The notes under the pieces are model-generated. The model saw nothing but the letters and a program-made list of their open reading frames with translations. It was not told the DNA's origin and did no database searches. A program made the translations under genes and the position numbers. Shown here one piece after another: positions 8,091 to 18,508 of a stretch of 64,000 bases of DNA; the stretch's first letter is position 1; every line of letters starts with the position of its first letter. Origin of the DNA: Roseiarcus sp963767245 (lineage in GTDB: Bacteria; Pseudomonadota; Alphaproteobacteria; Rhizobiales; Beijerinckiaceae); the NCBI GenBank assembly GCA_963767245.1, contig CAVYDG010000010.1, forward strand, positions 310,001 through 374,000, given 5' to 3'.

Positions 8091-9639
8091 ATGTCGGAAA
8101 CCGCATCGGCCGCCGCCAGGGAGCCGCGACGCGGCCGTGAGGCGCGGCGAACGGCGCGCGCCCATCGTTCGCACGCGTCGATCCCCTACATCACCCGCAA
8201 GATCCCGCTCACCGAAATGATCAGCGAGGAGGGCCTCGCAACGATCGAGCGCAACGCCGAGACGCTGCTGCAGGAGATCGGCATCGAGTTTCGCGACTTT
8301 CCCCGCGCGCTCGATCTCTTTCGCAGCGCCGGCTGCGACATCAAGGGCGAGCGGGTGCGCTTTCCGCGCGGTCTGGCGCGTCAGCTCTGCGTGACGACGC
8401 CGGCGCAATATGTGCAGCACGCGCGCAATCCCGAGCGCAACGTGGTCATCGGCGGCGACGCGATGGTGTTCGCGCCCAACTACGGCTCGCCGTTCGTCCA
8501 CGACCTCGACAAGGGCCGCCGCTACGGGACGCTCGAAGACTTCCAGAATTTCGTCAAGCTCGCCTATATGAGCCCCTACATCCATCATTCCGGCGGCACG
8601 GTGTGCGAGCCGGTCGACCTGCCGGTCAACAAGCGGCATCTCGAGATGGTGTACGCGCATCTCAAATATTCGGACAAGCCGTTCATGGGCTCGGTCACCA
8701 AGCCCGAACGGGCCGAGGACAGCGTGCGCATCTGCGAGCTTCTGTTCGGCGAGGAGTTCGTGCGCGACAACACGGTGCTGACCAGCCTCATCAACGCCAA
8801 TTCGCCGCTGGTCTGGGATTCGAGCATGCTCGGCGCCGCGGAGGCCTACGCGAAGCGCGAACCAGGCCTGCATCATCACGCCGTTCATTCTGTCGGGCGC
8901 GATGAGCCCGGTGACGGTCGCGGGCACGCTGACGCAGGTGCTGGCGGAAGTGATGGCCGGAACCGCCTTCTGCCAGCTCACCCGCCCCGGCGCGCCAGTG
9001 GTGTTCGGAACCTTCGTCTCGACCCTTTCCATGCAGTCCGGCGCTCCGACCTTCGGCACGCCCGAGGCGGCGCTGGCGATCTTCGGCGCCGGCCAGCTCG
9101 CGCGGCGGATGAACATGCCATTCCGCACCGGCGGCTCGCTTTGCGCCTCGAAGATCCCCGACGCCCAGGCGGCTTACGAAAGCGCGCAGACGCTTGTGCC
9201 GACAGTGCTGGCGGGCGCGAATTTCGTGCTCCACGCCGCGGGTTGGCTCGAGGGCGGGCTTGCGGCGTCTTACGAGAAGTTCGTGATGGACTTCGACCAG
9301 CTCGGCGCGATGCATGTTCTCGCCAAGGGCGTCGACTTCAGCGACAACGGGCAGGCGATGGAGGCGTTCCATCAGGTCGAGCCGGGCGGCCATTTTCTCG
9401 GCTGCGCCCACACCCAGGCCAATTTCGAGACCGCCTTCTATCGCTCCAACATCGCCGACAACAATTCGGTCGAGCAGTGGCGCGAGGAGGGCTCGAAGGA
9501 CGCCGCGACCCGCGCCAACGGCTTGTGGAAGTCGATGCTGGCCGAATACGAGCCGCCGCCGCTCGACCCCGCCAAAGACGAAGCGATCCGCGAGTTCATC
9601 GACAAGCGCAAAGCGTCGATGCCGGACGCGACGTATTAA
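8091..9639 (+). CDS. MttB-family trimethylamine/betaine methyltransferase (frameshifted)
   Basis: Member of the trimethylamine methyltransferase (MttB) superfamily, about 516 residues, TIM-barrel fold. Family members pass a methyl group from a quaternary or tertiary amine to a corrinoid protein. No UAG (pyrrolysine) codon interrupts the frame, so it belongs to the non-pyrrolysine branch, which includes glycine betaine methyltransferase. Visible stretches include FAPNYGSPFVHD, HHSGGTVCEPVDLP and GGHFLGCAHTQANFETAFYR. One extra base near 8858 shifts the frame. ATG 8091 follows GGGAAGGGCGAG. No corrinoid protein gene is present nearby. The neighbouring dimethylglycine dehydrogenase-like gene suggests betaine as substrate (inference). 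Confidence 0.85.
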
Positions 9640-9645
9640 TCGCAC

Positions 9646-9735
9646 GCCCTCATCCGGCGCTTCGCGCCACCTTCTCCCGCAAGCGGGAGAAGGGCGGCGC
9701 GTCCCCTCTCCCGCTTGCGGGAGAGGGTTAGGGTG
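9646..9735. repeat. Paired REP-like palindromes
   Basis: Two adjacent perfect palindromes: CCTTCTCCCGC/GCGGGAGAAGG (9670-9693) and CCCTCTCCCGC/GCGGGAGAGGG (9704-9727), flanked by CCCTCATCCGG and TTAGGGTGAGGGG. This composite is a familiar intergenic repeat in Rhizobiales. It could fold as an mRNA-stabilising hairpin between the two genes. Confidence 0.75.
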
Positions 9736-9767
9736 AGGGGAACGGAAAGAGGCGTAGGGATGTCGAC

Positions 9768-12280
9768 ATGAGAACGCATGCGCGGGCGGTGGTGATCGGC
9801 GGGGGCGTGGTCGGCGTCTCGACCCTCTATCATCTCGCCAGGAAAGGTTGGGCGGACAGCGTTCTCGTCGAGCGCAGGGAGCTGACCTCAGGCTCGACCT
9901 GGCACGCGGCGGGCCTCCTGCCGCTCTTCAACCTCAGCTATTCGGTCGGGCAGATCCACAAATATTCCGTCGCCCTCTATAGGACGCTCGAGAAGGAGAC
10001 CGGCCTCGACGTCGGCCTGCGCCAGGTGTCGAACATCCGCCTCGCCCGCACCCGCGACCGGATGGACGAATATCGCTATTACGCCGGCGTCGCCGCGACG
10101 ATCGGCGTCAAGGTGAAGTTCCTGACGGCGCAAGAGGTCAAGGAGATCTGGCCGCTCTGCGACGTCGATGGAATCATCGGCGCGATCCAGCACCCCGAGG
10201 ACGGCTATATCCAGCCCGCCGACCTCACCCAGGCGCTGGCGCGCGGCGCGCGCGATCGCGGCGCCGAGATCAACCGCCATACCGCCGTCGCCGCGATCGA
10301 GCGGCAGCGAGACGGCGAATGGAAGGTCGTAACCGACAAGGGCGACATCGTCTGCGAGCATGTCGTCTCGGCGACCGGCAATTTCGCGCGGCGAGACCGG
10401 GCGCATGGTCGGGATCAACGTGCCGGTGATCCCGGTCCAGCACCAATATATCGTCACCGAGGCGCATCCCGAGATCGTCGCGCGCAAGGCCAAGGGCCTG
10501 CCCGAGATGGGGGTGTTGCGCGAGTCGGATTCGTCCTGGTACATGCGCGAGGAAGCGGGCGGCCTGCTGCTCGGGCCTTACGAGAAAGGCGCGCCGGCCT
10601 GCTACGTCGACGGGCCGTCGGCGGATAGCGAATACGAGCTCTTCCCCGAAGACCTCGATCGTCTCGCGCCGCATATCGAGACGGCGATCGCGCGCGTGCC
10701 CGCCTTCGGCGAGGTCGGGGTCAAGAAGGTCTATAACGGCGCGATCGCCTATACGCCCGACGGCTCGCCGATCGTCGGCCCGGCGCCGGGCCTGAAGAAC
10801 TTCTGGCTCAACGAAGGCCATTCGTTCGGCGTCACCGCCGCCGGCGGCGCCGGCTGGCAGCTCGCCGAATGGATCGTCGACGGCGAGCCGACGATCGACA
10901 TGCTCGGCGTCGATCCGCGCCGCTTCGGCCCTTATGCCGAGACCGGCTATCTCATCGAGAAGAACGAGGAGGCCTACGCCAAGGTCTTCACCATCCACTA
11001 TCCCGACGAAGAGCGCGTCGCCGCGCGCCCGCTGCGCCAGACGCCCTGCTATGCGCGGATGAAGGATCTCGGCGCCGTGTTCGGCTCGATCTACGGCTGG
11101 GAGCGGCCGAACTGGTTTGCGCCGCAGGGCTACGGCTTGAGCGAGGCCGACCTCGCCAAGCCCGATCGTGCTGCTGAACGAGAATCATCCTGCCGCCGCG
11201 GAAGGCGAGAGGCCGCGCGAGAAGTGGAGCTTCCGCCGCTCGAACTATTTCGAATTCGTCGGCGCCGAATGCCGCAACGTGCACGAGAACGTCGGCCTGC
11301 AGGACATGTCGGCCTTCGCCAAGCTCGAGGTTTCCGGTCCCGGCGCCGAAGCCTGGCTGAATTCGATCCTCACCAACCGCATCCCCAAGGCGGTCGGGCG
11401 CGTCACGCTCACCTATCTGCTCACCTCGCGCGGCGGCGTGCGCGCCGAGTTCACGCTGACCCGGATCGGGCCGGAGCGGTTCTATCTCGTCTCGGCCGGC
11501 GCGCTGGAAGCCCACGATTTCGATTCGCTGGAGAAGCTGCTGCCCGCCGACATGAGCGTGCGGATCGACAAGGTGACGACCCAGCGCGGCGTCCTCGTGC
11601 TCGGCGGGCCGCGCTCGCGCGAAGTGCTGGCGAAGGTCGCCGACATCGACGTCTCGAACGAAGCGTTCCCGTGGCTGACCGCGCGGCGCCTGTCGATCCG
11701 ATCGGCGGGCCTCATCGCCATGCGGGTCAATTTCGTCGGCGAACTCGGCTACGAACTGCACCATCCGATCGAGATGCAGAACGCTGTCTTCGACGCGCTG
11801 ATGGCCGCGGGCGCGCCGTTCGGCATCAAGCCGTTCGGCATCCGGGCGATGGATTCGCTGAGGCTGGAAAAGTCCTACAAGCTCGTCGGGCGCGAGCTCT
11901 CGATCGAATACGCCGCGCTCGAATCAGGGCTCGAACGCTTCGTCGATTTCAAGAAGGGGCCGTTCCTGGGCCGCGACGCGCTGGTCACCTGGACCGGCAA
12001 GGGCTTCGAGAACAAGCTGGTCACGCTCGAAGTCCAGGGCGTAAGCGACGCCGACGCCCGCGGCTCCGAGCCGGTGACGAAAGGCGGGGCGATGATCGGC
12101 CGCACGACCTCCGGCGGCTACGGCTGGCGGACCGGAAAATCGCTCGCGCTGGCGATGGTGAAGCCGGAGTTCTCGAATATCGGGAGTGAGGTCGACATGC
12201 GCATTCTCGGCGAAACGCGCCGCGCCGTCGTTGTCGGCGACAGCCCCTACGACCCGCAGAACGCTGCGCTTAAGGGGTAG
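9768..12280 (+). CDS. Dimethylglycine/sarcosine dehydrogenase-like flavoprotein (frameshifted)
   Basis: Large FAD enzyme, about 837 residues when joined. Residues about 5-370 form the DAO domain (VVIGGGVVGVSTLYHLA at the N-terminus, SGSTWHAAGLLP where FAD is usually bound covalently through His). A FAO-M linker (WERPNWFAP) follows, then the GCV_T folate-binding domain from about 465 (NVGLQDMSAFAKLEV to the C-terminal barrel). Such proteins demethylate dimethylglycine or sarcosine and pass the one-carbon unit to tetrahydrofolate. The frame shifts near 10390 and 11165, each by one base. It fits the step after removal of one methyl from betaine. Confidence 0.88.
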
Positions 12281-12386
12281 ACCGCTGCGACGGAACGGGC
12301 CTCACGGCGCCGCTGCTGGTCTTGTCAAGCGGGACGTAGATGCGTCGCGCCGCACATTGGGCTAGTGTGGCTGTCAAAGGTGACCG

Positions 12387-12842
12387 ATGGGCTCAAACAG
12401 CTATGAAAAGGACGTTGTCCTATGGGCGCAGGAACAGGCGGCGCTGCTGCGCTCTGGCAAATTCGCGAAGCTCGATATCGAACATATTGCCGATGAGATT
12501 GAGGACGTGGGCAAGACAGAAAAGCGCGAACTTGCGAGTCGCATGGCCGTTCTCGTCGCGCACCTGTTGAAGTGGCAAACTCAGCCCGACCGCCGCAGCC
12601 GAAGCTGGCAAAGCACCATCAATGAGCAGCGCAAGCGCGTCGCGCTTGCACTTGATGAAACGCCGAGCCTACGGACGACCCTCGTCGAGCCGAAATGGCG
12701 AGCGGCCGTCTGGGCCGACGCGCGCGTGATGGCGATGACTGACACCGGCCTTTCAGGAGAGGCGTTTCCGGACGAGTGGTCTTGGCCGACGGACAAGGTG
12801 CTGGCCGAGGGCTGGGTTCCCGGCGTCGATCGAGGGGTGTGA
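12387..12842 (+). CDS. DUF29 family protein
   Basis: Cytoplasmic protein of 151 residues. The start YEKDVVLWAQEQAALLRSG, the helix LDIEHIADEIEDVGKTEKRE and the following LLKWQTQPDRRSRSW are the normal core of DUF29, a family common in cyanobacteria and alphaproteobacteria with no known function. It stands alone between the demethylase gene and the convergent choline transporter operon. Confidence 0.85.
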   Translation: MGSNSYEKDVVLWAQEQAALLRSGKFAKLDIEHIADEIEDVGKTEKRELASRMAVLVAHLLKWQTQPDRRSRSWQSTINEQRKRVALALDETPSLRTTLVEPKWRAAVWADARVMAMTDTGLSGEAFPDEWSWPTDKVLAEGWVPGVDRGV

Positions 12843-12867
12843 GAAGCGGCGGGCAGACGGCGGCGCC

Positions 12868-14064
12868 TCAGGCCTCCCCCGCCGCCTTCCGCTGCTGGAG
12901 CAGCGCGCGGTAGATCTCGTCGTCGCCGCACAGGCCGGCCATGCGGCCGAGGTCGTCGACCAGGACGATCGGGTTGCCCGAGTCCCTGCGCAGCGCAATC
13001 GCCGAGCGCATCTTCAGGTCGATCGACGCGACGACGACGTCGGCGCCGTCGCGTGACAGCTCGCCGGACGTTGCGTCGGCCTTGGCCAAGGTTCCTGCGG
13101 CCCCGTCCAGGGTCACGCCGATCGGCCGGTTGTCGGCGTCGAGCCGGACGCGGATGCGGCCGGCCCGATCGAGCAGCACTTCGTTTTCTTGCCGTTGGAG
13201 CGACGCGGCGGGCGTCATCAGCGCGCTGCCGCGCAGCACGTTGAGCGGGTTCATGTGCTTGACGAATTCGGCGACATAGGCGTCGGCGGGACGCAGGAGG
13301 ATGTCCTCTGCTGTGCCCCATTGGACGATGCGCCCGCCTTCGAGAATGGCGATCCGGTTGCCGAGCTTCAACGCTTCGTCGAGGTCGTGGCTGACGAATA
13401 TGATCGTCTTCTTGAGGTCCTTCTGCAGCAGAAGCAGTTCGTCCTGCAGCTTGTCGCGGATCAGGGGATCGAGCGCCGAGAACGGCTCGTCCATCAGGAG
13501 AATGTCGGCGTCGGTGGCGAAGGCGCGCGCAAGGCCGACCCGTTGCTGCATGCCGCCGGACAACTCGTGGCCGAACTTGCCCGCCCATTGCGTCAGGCCG
13601 ACCATGGCAAGTTTGTCGGCGACGATCCTGTCGATTTCAGCCTTCGGCATCCGGCGAAGTTCGAGCCCGAAGGCGACGTTCTCCTTGACCGTGCGCCACG
13701 GCAAAAGGGCGAATTGCTGGAACACCATGGCGATGCGGCTCGTGCGCAGCATCCTGAGTTCGTCGGCGCTGCAATGGGCGACGTCGATCGCCCCGTCGCC
13801 GTGGCGGACTAGAACCTTCCCGCGCGCGACTTTGTTGAGGCCGTTGACGGCGCGCAGGATCGTCGACTTGCCCGATCCCGAAAGCCCCATGAGCACGCAG
13901 ATTTCGCTCGGCTCGATCGAAAGCTCGACGCCCGCCGCGCCGAGGACGACGCCCGTCGTTTTCAGGATGTCGTCGCGGGTCGCCCCCTTGTCGACGAGCG
14001 CCAGCGCCTCGGCCTGCCGGTCTCCGAAGACGATGTCGACCTTGTCGAAAACCACCGCGGACAT
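12868..14064 (-). CDS. choV: Choline/glycine betaine ABC transporter ATPase
   Basis: ATP-binding subunit of a ChoXWV/ProVWX-type importer, 398 residues. Walker A GLSGSGKST is near residue 60, the Q-loop segment MVFQQFALLPWRTV near 118, the signature LSGGMQQRVGLARA near 168 and Walker B ILLMDEPFSALD near 188. The C-terminal 120 residues hold a CBS-like regulatory region (VASIDLKMRSAIALRRDSGNP), usual for this subfamily and known elsewhere to respond to ionic strength. Its ATG directly abuts the choW stop codon, so the two are translationally coupled. Confidence 0.93.
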   Translation of the reverse strand: MSAVVFDKVDIVFGDRQAEALALVDKGATRDDILKTTGVVLGAAGVELSIEPSEICVLMGLSGSGKSTILRAVNGLNKVARGKVLVRHGDGAIDVAHCSADELRMLRTSRIAMVFQQFALLPWRTVKENVAFGLELRRMPKAEIDRIVADKLAMVGLTQWAGKFGHELSGGMQQRVGLARAFATDADILLMDEPFSALDPLIRDKLQDELLLLQKDLKKTIIFVSHDLDEALKLGNRIAILEGGRIVQWGTAEDILLRPADAYVAEFVKHMNPLNVLRGSALMTPAASLQRQENEVLLDRAGRIRVRLDADNRPIGVTLDGAAGTLAKADATSGELSRDGADVVVASIDLKMRSAIALRRDSGNPIVLVDDLGRMAGLCGDDEIYRALLQQRKAAGEA

Positions 14065-14932
14065 TCACGCGCTCCCTTTTCGCTCGGGATTGCGGAACAC
14101 GCGGTCGAGCACGATCGCCAGCAGCACGATCGAGACGCCGGCCTCGATACCCATCGGAATATTGACCGTTCCGAGCGCGCGCACGACCGGCACGCCGAGC
14201 CCGGCCGCGCCGACCAGCGCCGCGATGACCACCATCGACAGGCTCAGCATGATGCATTGCGTCACGCCGGCCATGATCGTCGGCAACGCATAGGGCAATT
14301 CCACTTTCCACAGCAATTGCCGGTTCGTCGCTCCGAACGCGGCGCCGGCCTCCTTGAGCGGCAGCGGCGCCGAGACGATGCCGAGATGGGTCAGGCGAAT
14401 CGGCGCGGCGATGGCGAAGATCACGGTCGAGATCAGGCCCGGCGCAGAACCGAGGTGAAACAGGACCAGAGTCGGGATCAGGTAGACGAACGTCGGCAGC
14501 GTCTGCATCAGGTCGAGCAGCGGCCGCAGCAGGGCATAGAGCCACGGCCTATGGGCCGAGGCGATGCCGACCGGCACCCCGATCAGCGACGCTCGCCAGG
14601 GTCGCGAAACCGACCAGTGAAATCGTCTCGACCGTCGCCTGCCAGTATCCGAGGTTGGCGATGAAGAGGAACGCGATGACGACGAACGCCGCAAGCCGCC
14701 ATGACCGATGCATCCAGTAGGCGAGCGCCGCGACCGCGAAAACGACGATCAGGAACGGGATGTGCAGAAGGATCGCGGTGCAGCCGTCGACCAGAAAATC
14801 GATCACCGCCGTCACCGCGTCGAAGAACCCGGCGGCATTGTCCTGCAGCCAGGTTATGCCGATCTTGACCAGCCGTCCGAGCGGAAGCTTCGGCTCGGTG
14901 AACCAGCTCTCCAACGCCGTCCCTCCAGCCAC
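14065..14932 (-). CDS. choW: Choline ABC transporter permease (frameshifted)
   Basis: Inner-membrane permease of the choline/betaine importer, about 289 residues when joined. The N-terminal part (FLVDGCTAILLHIPFLIVV) and the C-terminal BPD_transp_1 part (PLLDLMQTLPTFVYLIP, then the EAA-loop-like KEAGAAFGATNRQLLWKVEL) are clear. One base change near 14585 separates them. The start is GTG 14932. It lies between choX and choV in the usual order. Confidence 0.88.
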
Positions 14933-15008
14933 GGGCCAAATGCAGACCCCCTGACGATTCCCGCCGTGGCCGACGCGGTTGGGCGGGGGGCCGGCGCGAG
15001 TCGGTCGC

Positions 15009-15956
15009 CTAGAGGCCGAGGCTCTTCTTGACCGCCGGCAGTCCCGGCTGGCCGTCGAAGGTCGTCACCCCGTCGAGCCAGCCGGTGAGTTGCGGCGGGT
15101 TGGTCTTCAGCCATTCCTGGGCGGCCTTCGGGCCCTCGTCGCCGTCGGTGAGAATCTTGTTCATCACCAGGTTCTCGATATCGACGGTGTAGATGAGATT
15201 CTTGATCAGCCTCGCCGCGTTCGGGCACTGATCGGCCCAGCCGGCGCGCTCGTTGGTGTAGACAACCGCGCCGCCGAAATTCGGGCCGAAGCTGTCGTCG
15301 CCGCCGGTCAGGTACTGGATCTTGAAGTTGACGTTCATCGGGTGGGGGGCCCAGCCGAGGAAGACGACGTCTTCTTTGTGACTGGTCGCGCGCTGCACCT
15401 CCGCCAGCATCCCCTGTTCGCTCGATTCGACCAGCTGGAAGTCCTTCAGACTGAACTTGTCGCCCTTGATGAGGTCGAGGACCAGGCGGTTGCCGTCGTT
15501 CCCGGGCTCGATGCCGAAGATCTTGCCCTTGAGCGAATCCTTGAATTTCTGGATGTCGCCGAAATCCTTGAGGCCCTTGTCGTAGGTGTATTGGGGCACG
15601 GCGAGGGTGTATTTGGCGCCGGTCGGCAGATTGGCGCCGACTTCGATCACCGACTTGTCCTCGATATAGGGTTTGCGGTCGTTCTCCATCGACGGCTGCC
15701 AGTTGCCGAGAAACACGTCGATGTCCTTGTTCTTCATCGAGGCGTAGGTCACGGGAACGGAGAGGACCGTGATCTTGGGCGTGTAGCCGAGACCCTTGAA
15801 GATTTCGCCGGCGATCGCCGTCGTTGCAGTGATGTCGGTCCATCCGACGTCGGAGAACTTGACCGTCTTGCAACTTTCCGGATCGCCGGCGAACGCGCCG
15901 CCCGACCCCGCCAGGGCGATGACCCCCGATAACGTCAGAACTGCTGAGAACCTCAT
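15009..15956 (-). CDS. choX: Choline ABC transporter periplasmic binding protein
   Basis: Periplasmic solute-binding protein, 315 residues, with a signal peptide (hydrophobic VLTLSGVIALAG, cleavage near AFA-GD). The aromatic residues forming the choline box in Sinorhizobium ChoX have clear counterparts: Trp39 in DVGWTD, Trp86 in LGNWQP, Tyr116 in AKYTLA and a Trp in FLGWAPHP. This supports choline rather than betaine alone as ligand. ATG 15956 was chosen because it starts the signal peptide; the frame extends further upstream without one. It is the first gene of choXWV. Confidence 0.92.
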   Translation of the reverse strand: MRFSAVLTLSGVIALAGSGGAFAGDPESCKTVKFSDVGWTDITATTAIAGEIFKGLGYTPKITVLSVPVTYASMKNKDIDVFLGNWQPSMENDRKPYIEDKSVIEVGANLPTGAKYTLAVPQYTYDKGLKDFGDIQKFKDSLKGKIFGIEPGNDGNRLVLDLIKGDKFSLKDFQLVESSEQGMLAEVQRATSHKEDVVFLGWAPHPMNVNFKIQYLTGGDDSFGPNFGGAVVYTNERAGWADQCPNAARLIKNLIYTVDIENLVMNKILTDGDEGPKAAQEWLKTNPPQLTGWLDGVTTFDGQPGLPAVKKSLGL

Positions 15957-16141
15957 TGCCTTCCTCCTTGATAATGCAGCCCGCACGGCTTTGACCCGGC
16001 TTTCATTTTTTCGACAGTATCGGCGCAGGCGACGCGCGGTCAAATCGAATGATTGTGGGGCGCCAAGCCTTCAATGGTTTGAGCTTCGCTCCGCGAGCCG
16101 CTAGAAGCGGCCCCGCGCGCCTCCCGTCTTCCGGAGCCCTG

Positions 16142-17026
16142 ATGTCCGATCCCCTGAACGCGACCCCGCAGCAGCAGTCCGAAATCCTGATGCAGGCGCT
16201 GCCGCACATGCTGCGCTACGACGACGCGATCGTCGTGGTGAAATACGGCGGCCACGCGATGGGCGACGAGGACAAGGCGCGCGATTTCGCCAAGGACATG
16301 GTGCTTCTCGAGCAGTCCGGCATCAATCCGGTGGTGGTCCACGGCGGCGGGCCGCAGATCGGCTCGATGCTGAAGAAGCTCGGCATCGAATCGCATTTTT
16401 CCGGCGGCTTGAGGGTGACCGACAAGACGACGATGGAAATCGTCGAAATGGTGCTCGCCGGATCGATCAACAAGCAGATCGTCGGCTCGATCAACGCCGA
16501 GGGTGGACGGGCGGTCGGCCTGTGCGGCAAGGACGGCAACATGGTCAGCGCGCGCAAGGTCCACCGCCCGCATGCGCCCGGCGAGGACGTCGTCGATCTC
16601 GGCTTCGTCGGCGAGCCCGACAAGGTGGACGTGACCGTGCTCGAGCAGATTCTCGGCCGCGAGCTGATCCCGGTCCTGGCGCCGGTCGCGCAGGGCGCCG
16701 ACGGGCAGACCTATAACGTCAACGCCGACACTTTCGCCGGCGCCGTCGCCGGCGCGCTGGGCGCCAAGCGCCTCCTGTTCCTGACCGACGTTCCCGGCGT
16801 CCTCGACAGGAACAAGGAGCTCATCAAGGAGCTCAGGATCGACGACATCCGCTCTCTCATCGCCGACGGCACGATCACCGGCGGCATGATCCCCAAGGTC
16901 GAGACCTGCATCTATGCGATCGAGCGCGGCGTCGAGGGGGTCGTGATTCTCGACGGCAAAGTCCCCCACGCGGTGCTGATCGAGCTTTTGACCGATTATG
17001 GCGCGGGCACGCTGATTACGCGGTAG
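16142..17026 (+). CDS. argB: Acetylglutamate kinase
   Basis: N-acetylglutamate kinase (EC 2.7.2.8), second step of arginine synthesis, 294 residues. Visible are the phosphate-binding VVKYGGHAMGD near residue 37, the substrate loop VVVHGGGPQIGSML near 65, TDVPGVLD near 215 and the C-terminal GGMIPKVETC. The N-terminal extension before the core (MSDPLNATPQQQSEILMQAL) is the arginine-sensing helix found in feedback-inhibited hexameric forms. The start at ATG 16142 is set by this extension. Divergent from choX. Confidence 0.97.
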   Translation: MSDPLNATPQQQSEILMQALPHMLRYDDAIVVVKYGGHAMGDEDKARDFAKDMVLLEQSGINPVVVHGGGPQIGSMLKKLGIESHFSGGLRVTDKTTMEIVEMVLAGSINKQIVGSINAEGGRAVGLCGKDGNMVSARKVHRPHAPGEDVVDLGFVGEPDKVDVTVLEQILGRELIPVLAPVAQGADGQTYNVNADTFAGAVAGALGAKRLLFLTDVPGVLDRNKELIKELRIDDIRSLIADGTITGGMIPKVETCIYAIERGVEGVVILDGKVPHAVLIELLTDYGAGTLITR

Positions 17027-17086
17027 CGGGAATCCGAGGCGGAGCGACTGGCTTGCCGACCAATATTTTTGTTGCCACAATAAAGT

Positions 17087-17387
17087 GTGATCATAGAATT
17101 CGATCCGAGCAAGGACCAGAAAAACGTCAATAAGCACGGACTTTCGCTTGGCCGGTTCGTCGAGCTCGAATTCCGGTTGGGGAATCATCGAGCGAGACGA
17201 TCGCCGCGACTACGGTGAGCAACGCTATGTGGCTTTGGCCTTTCTGAAGGAAAGACTGCACGCGGCCTGCTTCTGCGTTCGCGGCGATACGTTCCGGGTC
17301 ATTAGTCTGCGCAAGGCAAACGATCGAGAGATGAGACGCTATGAGCGAGCCCAAGAGGAAAAGGCAGCTAAAGCCGCTGACCGATAA
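17087..17387 (+). CDS. brnT: BrnT-like toxin (frameshifted)
   Basis: BrnT-family ribonuclease toxin, about 99 residues when joined. The N-terminus IIEFDPSKDQKNVNKHGLSL is the standard BrnT start (FDPxKxxxNxxKHG), and the second half ERDDRRDYGEQRYVALAFL ... RVISLRKANDREMRRYE is the standard end. A single base change near 17172 puts the halves in different frames, so it is either inactivated or misread. The antitoxin gene overlaps its 3' end. Confidence 0.72.
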
Positions 17388-17655
17388 ACAGGGCGAGGTG
17401 CGGGAGCTGACGCTCGCAGACATGCGCCGGATGCAGCCCATTCGTGAGGTCATGCCCGAGCTGATCGAAGCAGTCGACCGGCAGCGCAAGAAGCTCGGCC
17501 GCCCAAAGTCCGAGACCCCAAAGGTCCATGTCGGCTTCCGTTTGAGCGCTGACTTGGTTGAGCGGATCCGTGAGAGCGGCCCGGGCTACAACGCGCGGGT
17601 AGAGGAAGCCCTCAGAAAGGGCTTTATGGGGACAAAGCGACGAAACGGCGCGTAG
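17341..17655 (+). CDS. brnA: BrnA-like antitoxin
   Basis: Protein of 104 residues. The C-terminal part GRPKSETPKVHVGFRLSADLV is the ribbon-helix-helix type segment of BrnA antitoxins, which bind BrnT and repress their shared promoter. The N-terminal half is charged and flexible. It starts inside the last 47 bases of brnT. If the brnT frameshift is real, the antitoxin is an orphan. Confidence 0.78.
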   Translation: MSEPKRKRQLKPLTDKQGEVRELTLADMRRMQPIREVMPELIEAVDRQRKKLGRPKSETPKVHVGFRLSADLVERIRESGPGYNARVEEALRKGFMGTKRRNGA

Positions 17656-17800
17656 CCTCCTGATCGCCCCGAGGCTCGCGAGCTTCACAAGAAGCCGTCT
17701 CGCGTGTTTCGAAAGCGGCAGGAAGCGGCGACCAGTCCCGACAATCGTTGAAACGTGCCGCTTCCGCCGCTATTCCTCAATCCGGTTGAAAAGAGGGCCA

Positions 17801-18490
17801 ATGCGCATTCTGGCGATCGACACGTCCTGCGGCGCGGCGTCGGTCGCGGTCGTCGAGGGCGGGGTGGCCGAACCGCTGGCGGTGATGACCAAGCGGATGA
17901 CGCGCGGTCACGCCGAAGCGCTGGCGCCGATGGTGGAGGAGGTGATGCGCGGCCTTGACGGCGGTTTCGCTTCGCTGTCGCGGATCGCGGTCGCGACCGG
18001 TCCCGGCTCGTTCACCGGCATCCGCGTCGGTCTCGCGATGGCGCGGGCGATGGCGGTGGCGCTCGCGATTCCGGTAGTGGGCGTGTCGACTTTGGCTGCG
18101 TTCGCCGCGCCGCTGCTTAGCGCGCCGAGGTCTGGAATCATCGCCGCGGCGATCGACGCGCGCCACGGCTCGGTCTATTTCCAGTTGTTCGAGGCGTCCG
18201 GCCGGCCGTTGGGGCCGCCGCGTTGCGACACCGCGCGCGAATGCATACGCGCGATCGGGGCCGGCCCGGCATGGCTCGCCGGCGACGCGGCTGCGATCCT
18301 CGCCAATGAAGCGCATCGCGCCGGCCTGCCCTACGATCTCGACGCCGGCAGGGACGCGCCGGACATCGTCGCCCTGGCCTGGATCGGGCTCGCCGTCGAT
18401 CCGGCGACCAGCCCGGCGCGCCCGCTTTATGTCAAGCCGCCCGACGCGCGGCCAAATCCGGCCGAGCCGATCGCCCGCGTGCCCGCCTGA
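17801..18490 (+). CDS. tsaB: tRNA t6A37 threonylcarbamoyladenosine protein TsaB
   Basis: Partner of TsaD in making threonylcarbamoyl-adenosine at position 37 of ANN-decoding tRNAs; inactive ASKHA-fold paralogue, 229 residues. The start MRILAIDTSCGAASVAVV, the RGHAEALAPMVEEV segment and the nucleotide-site motif ATGPGSFTGIRVGLAMA are the family marks. ATG 17801 follows AAGAGGG. rimI follows 18 bases later, as is common. Confidence 0.95.
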   Translation: MRILAIDTSCGAASVAVVEGGVAEPLAVMTKRMTRGHAEALAPMVEEVMRGLDGGFASLSRIAVATGPGSFTGIRVGLAMARAMAVALAIPVVGVSTLAAFAAPLLSAPRSGIIAAAIDARHGSVYFQLFEASGRPLGPPRCDTARECIRAIGAGPAWLAGDAAAILANEAHRAGLPYDLDAGRDAPDIVALAWIGLAVDPATSPARPLYVKPPDARPNPAEPIARVPA

Positions 18491-18508
18491 GACTGCCGGC
18501 TGAAGCCC

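Noticed and set aside
8091..9639. Pyrrolysine-containing MttB
   Set aside because: There is no in-frame UAG; the break is a one-base shift near 8858.
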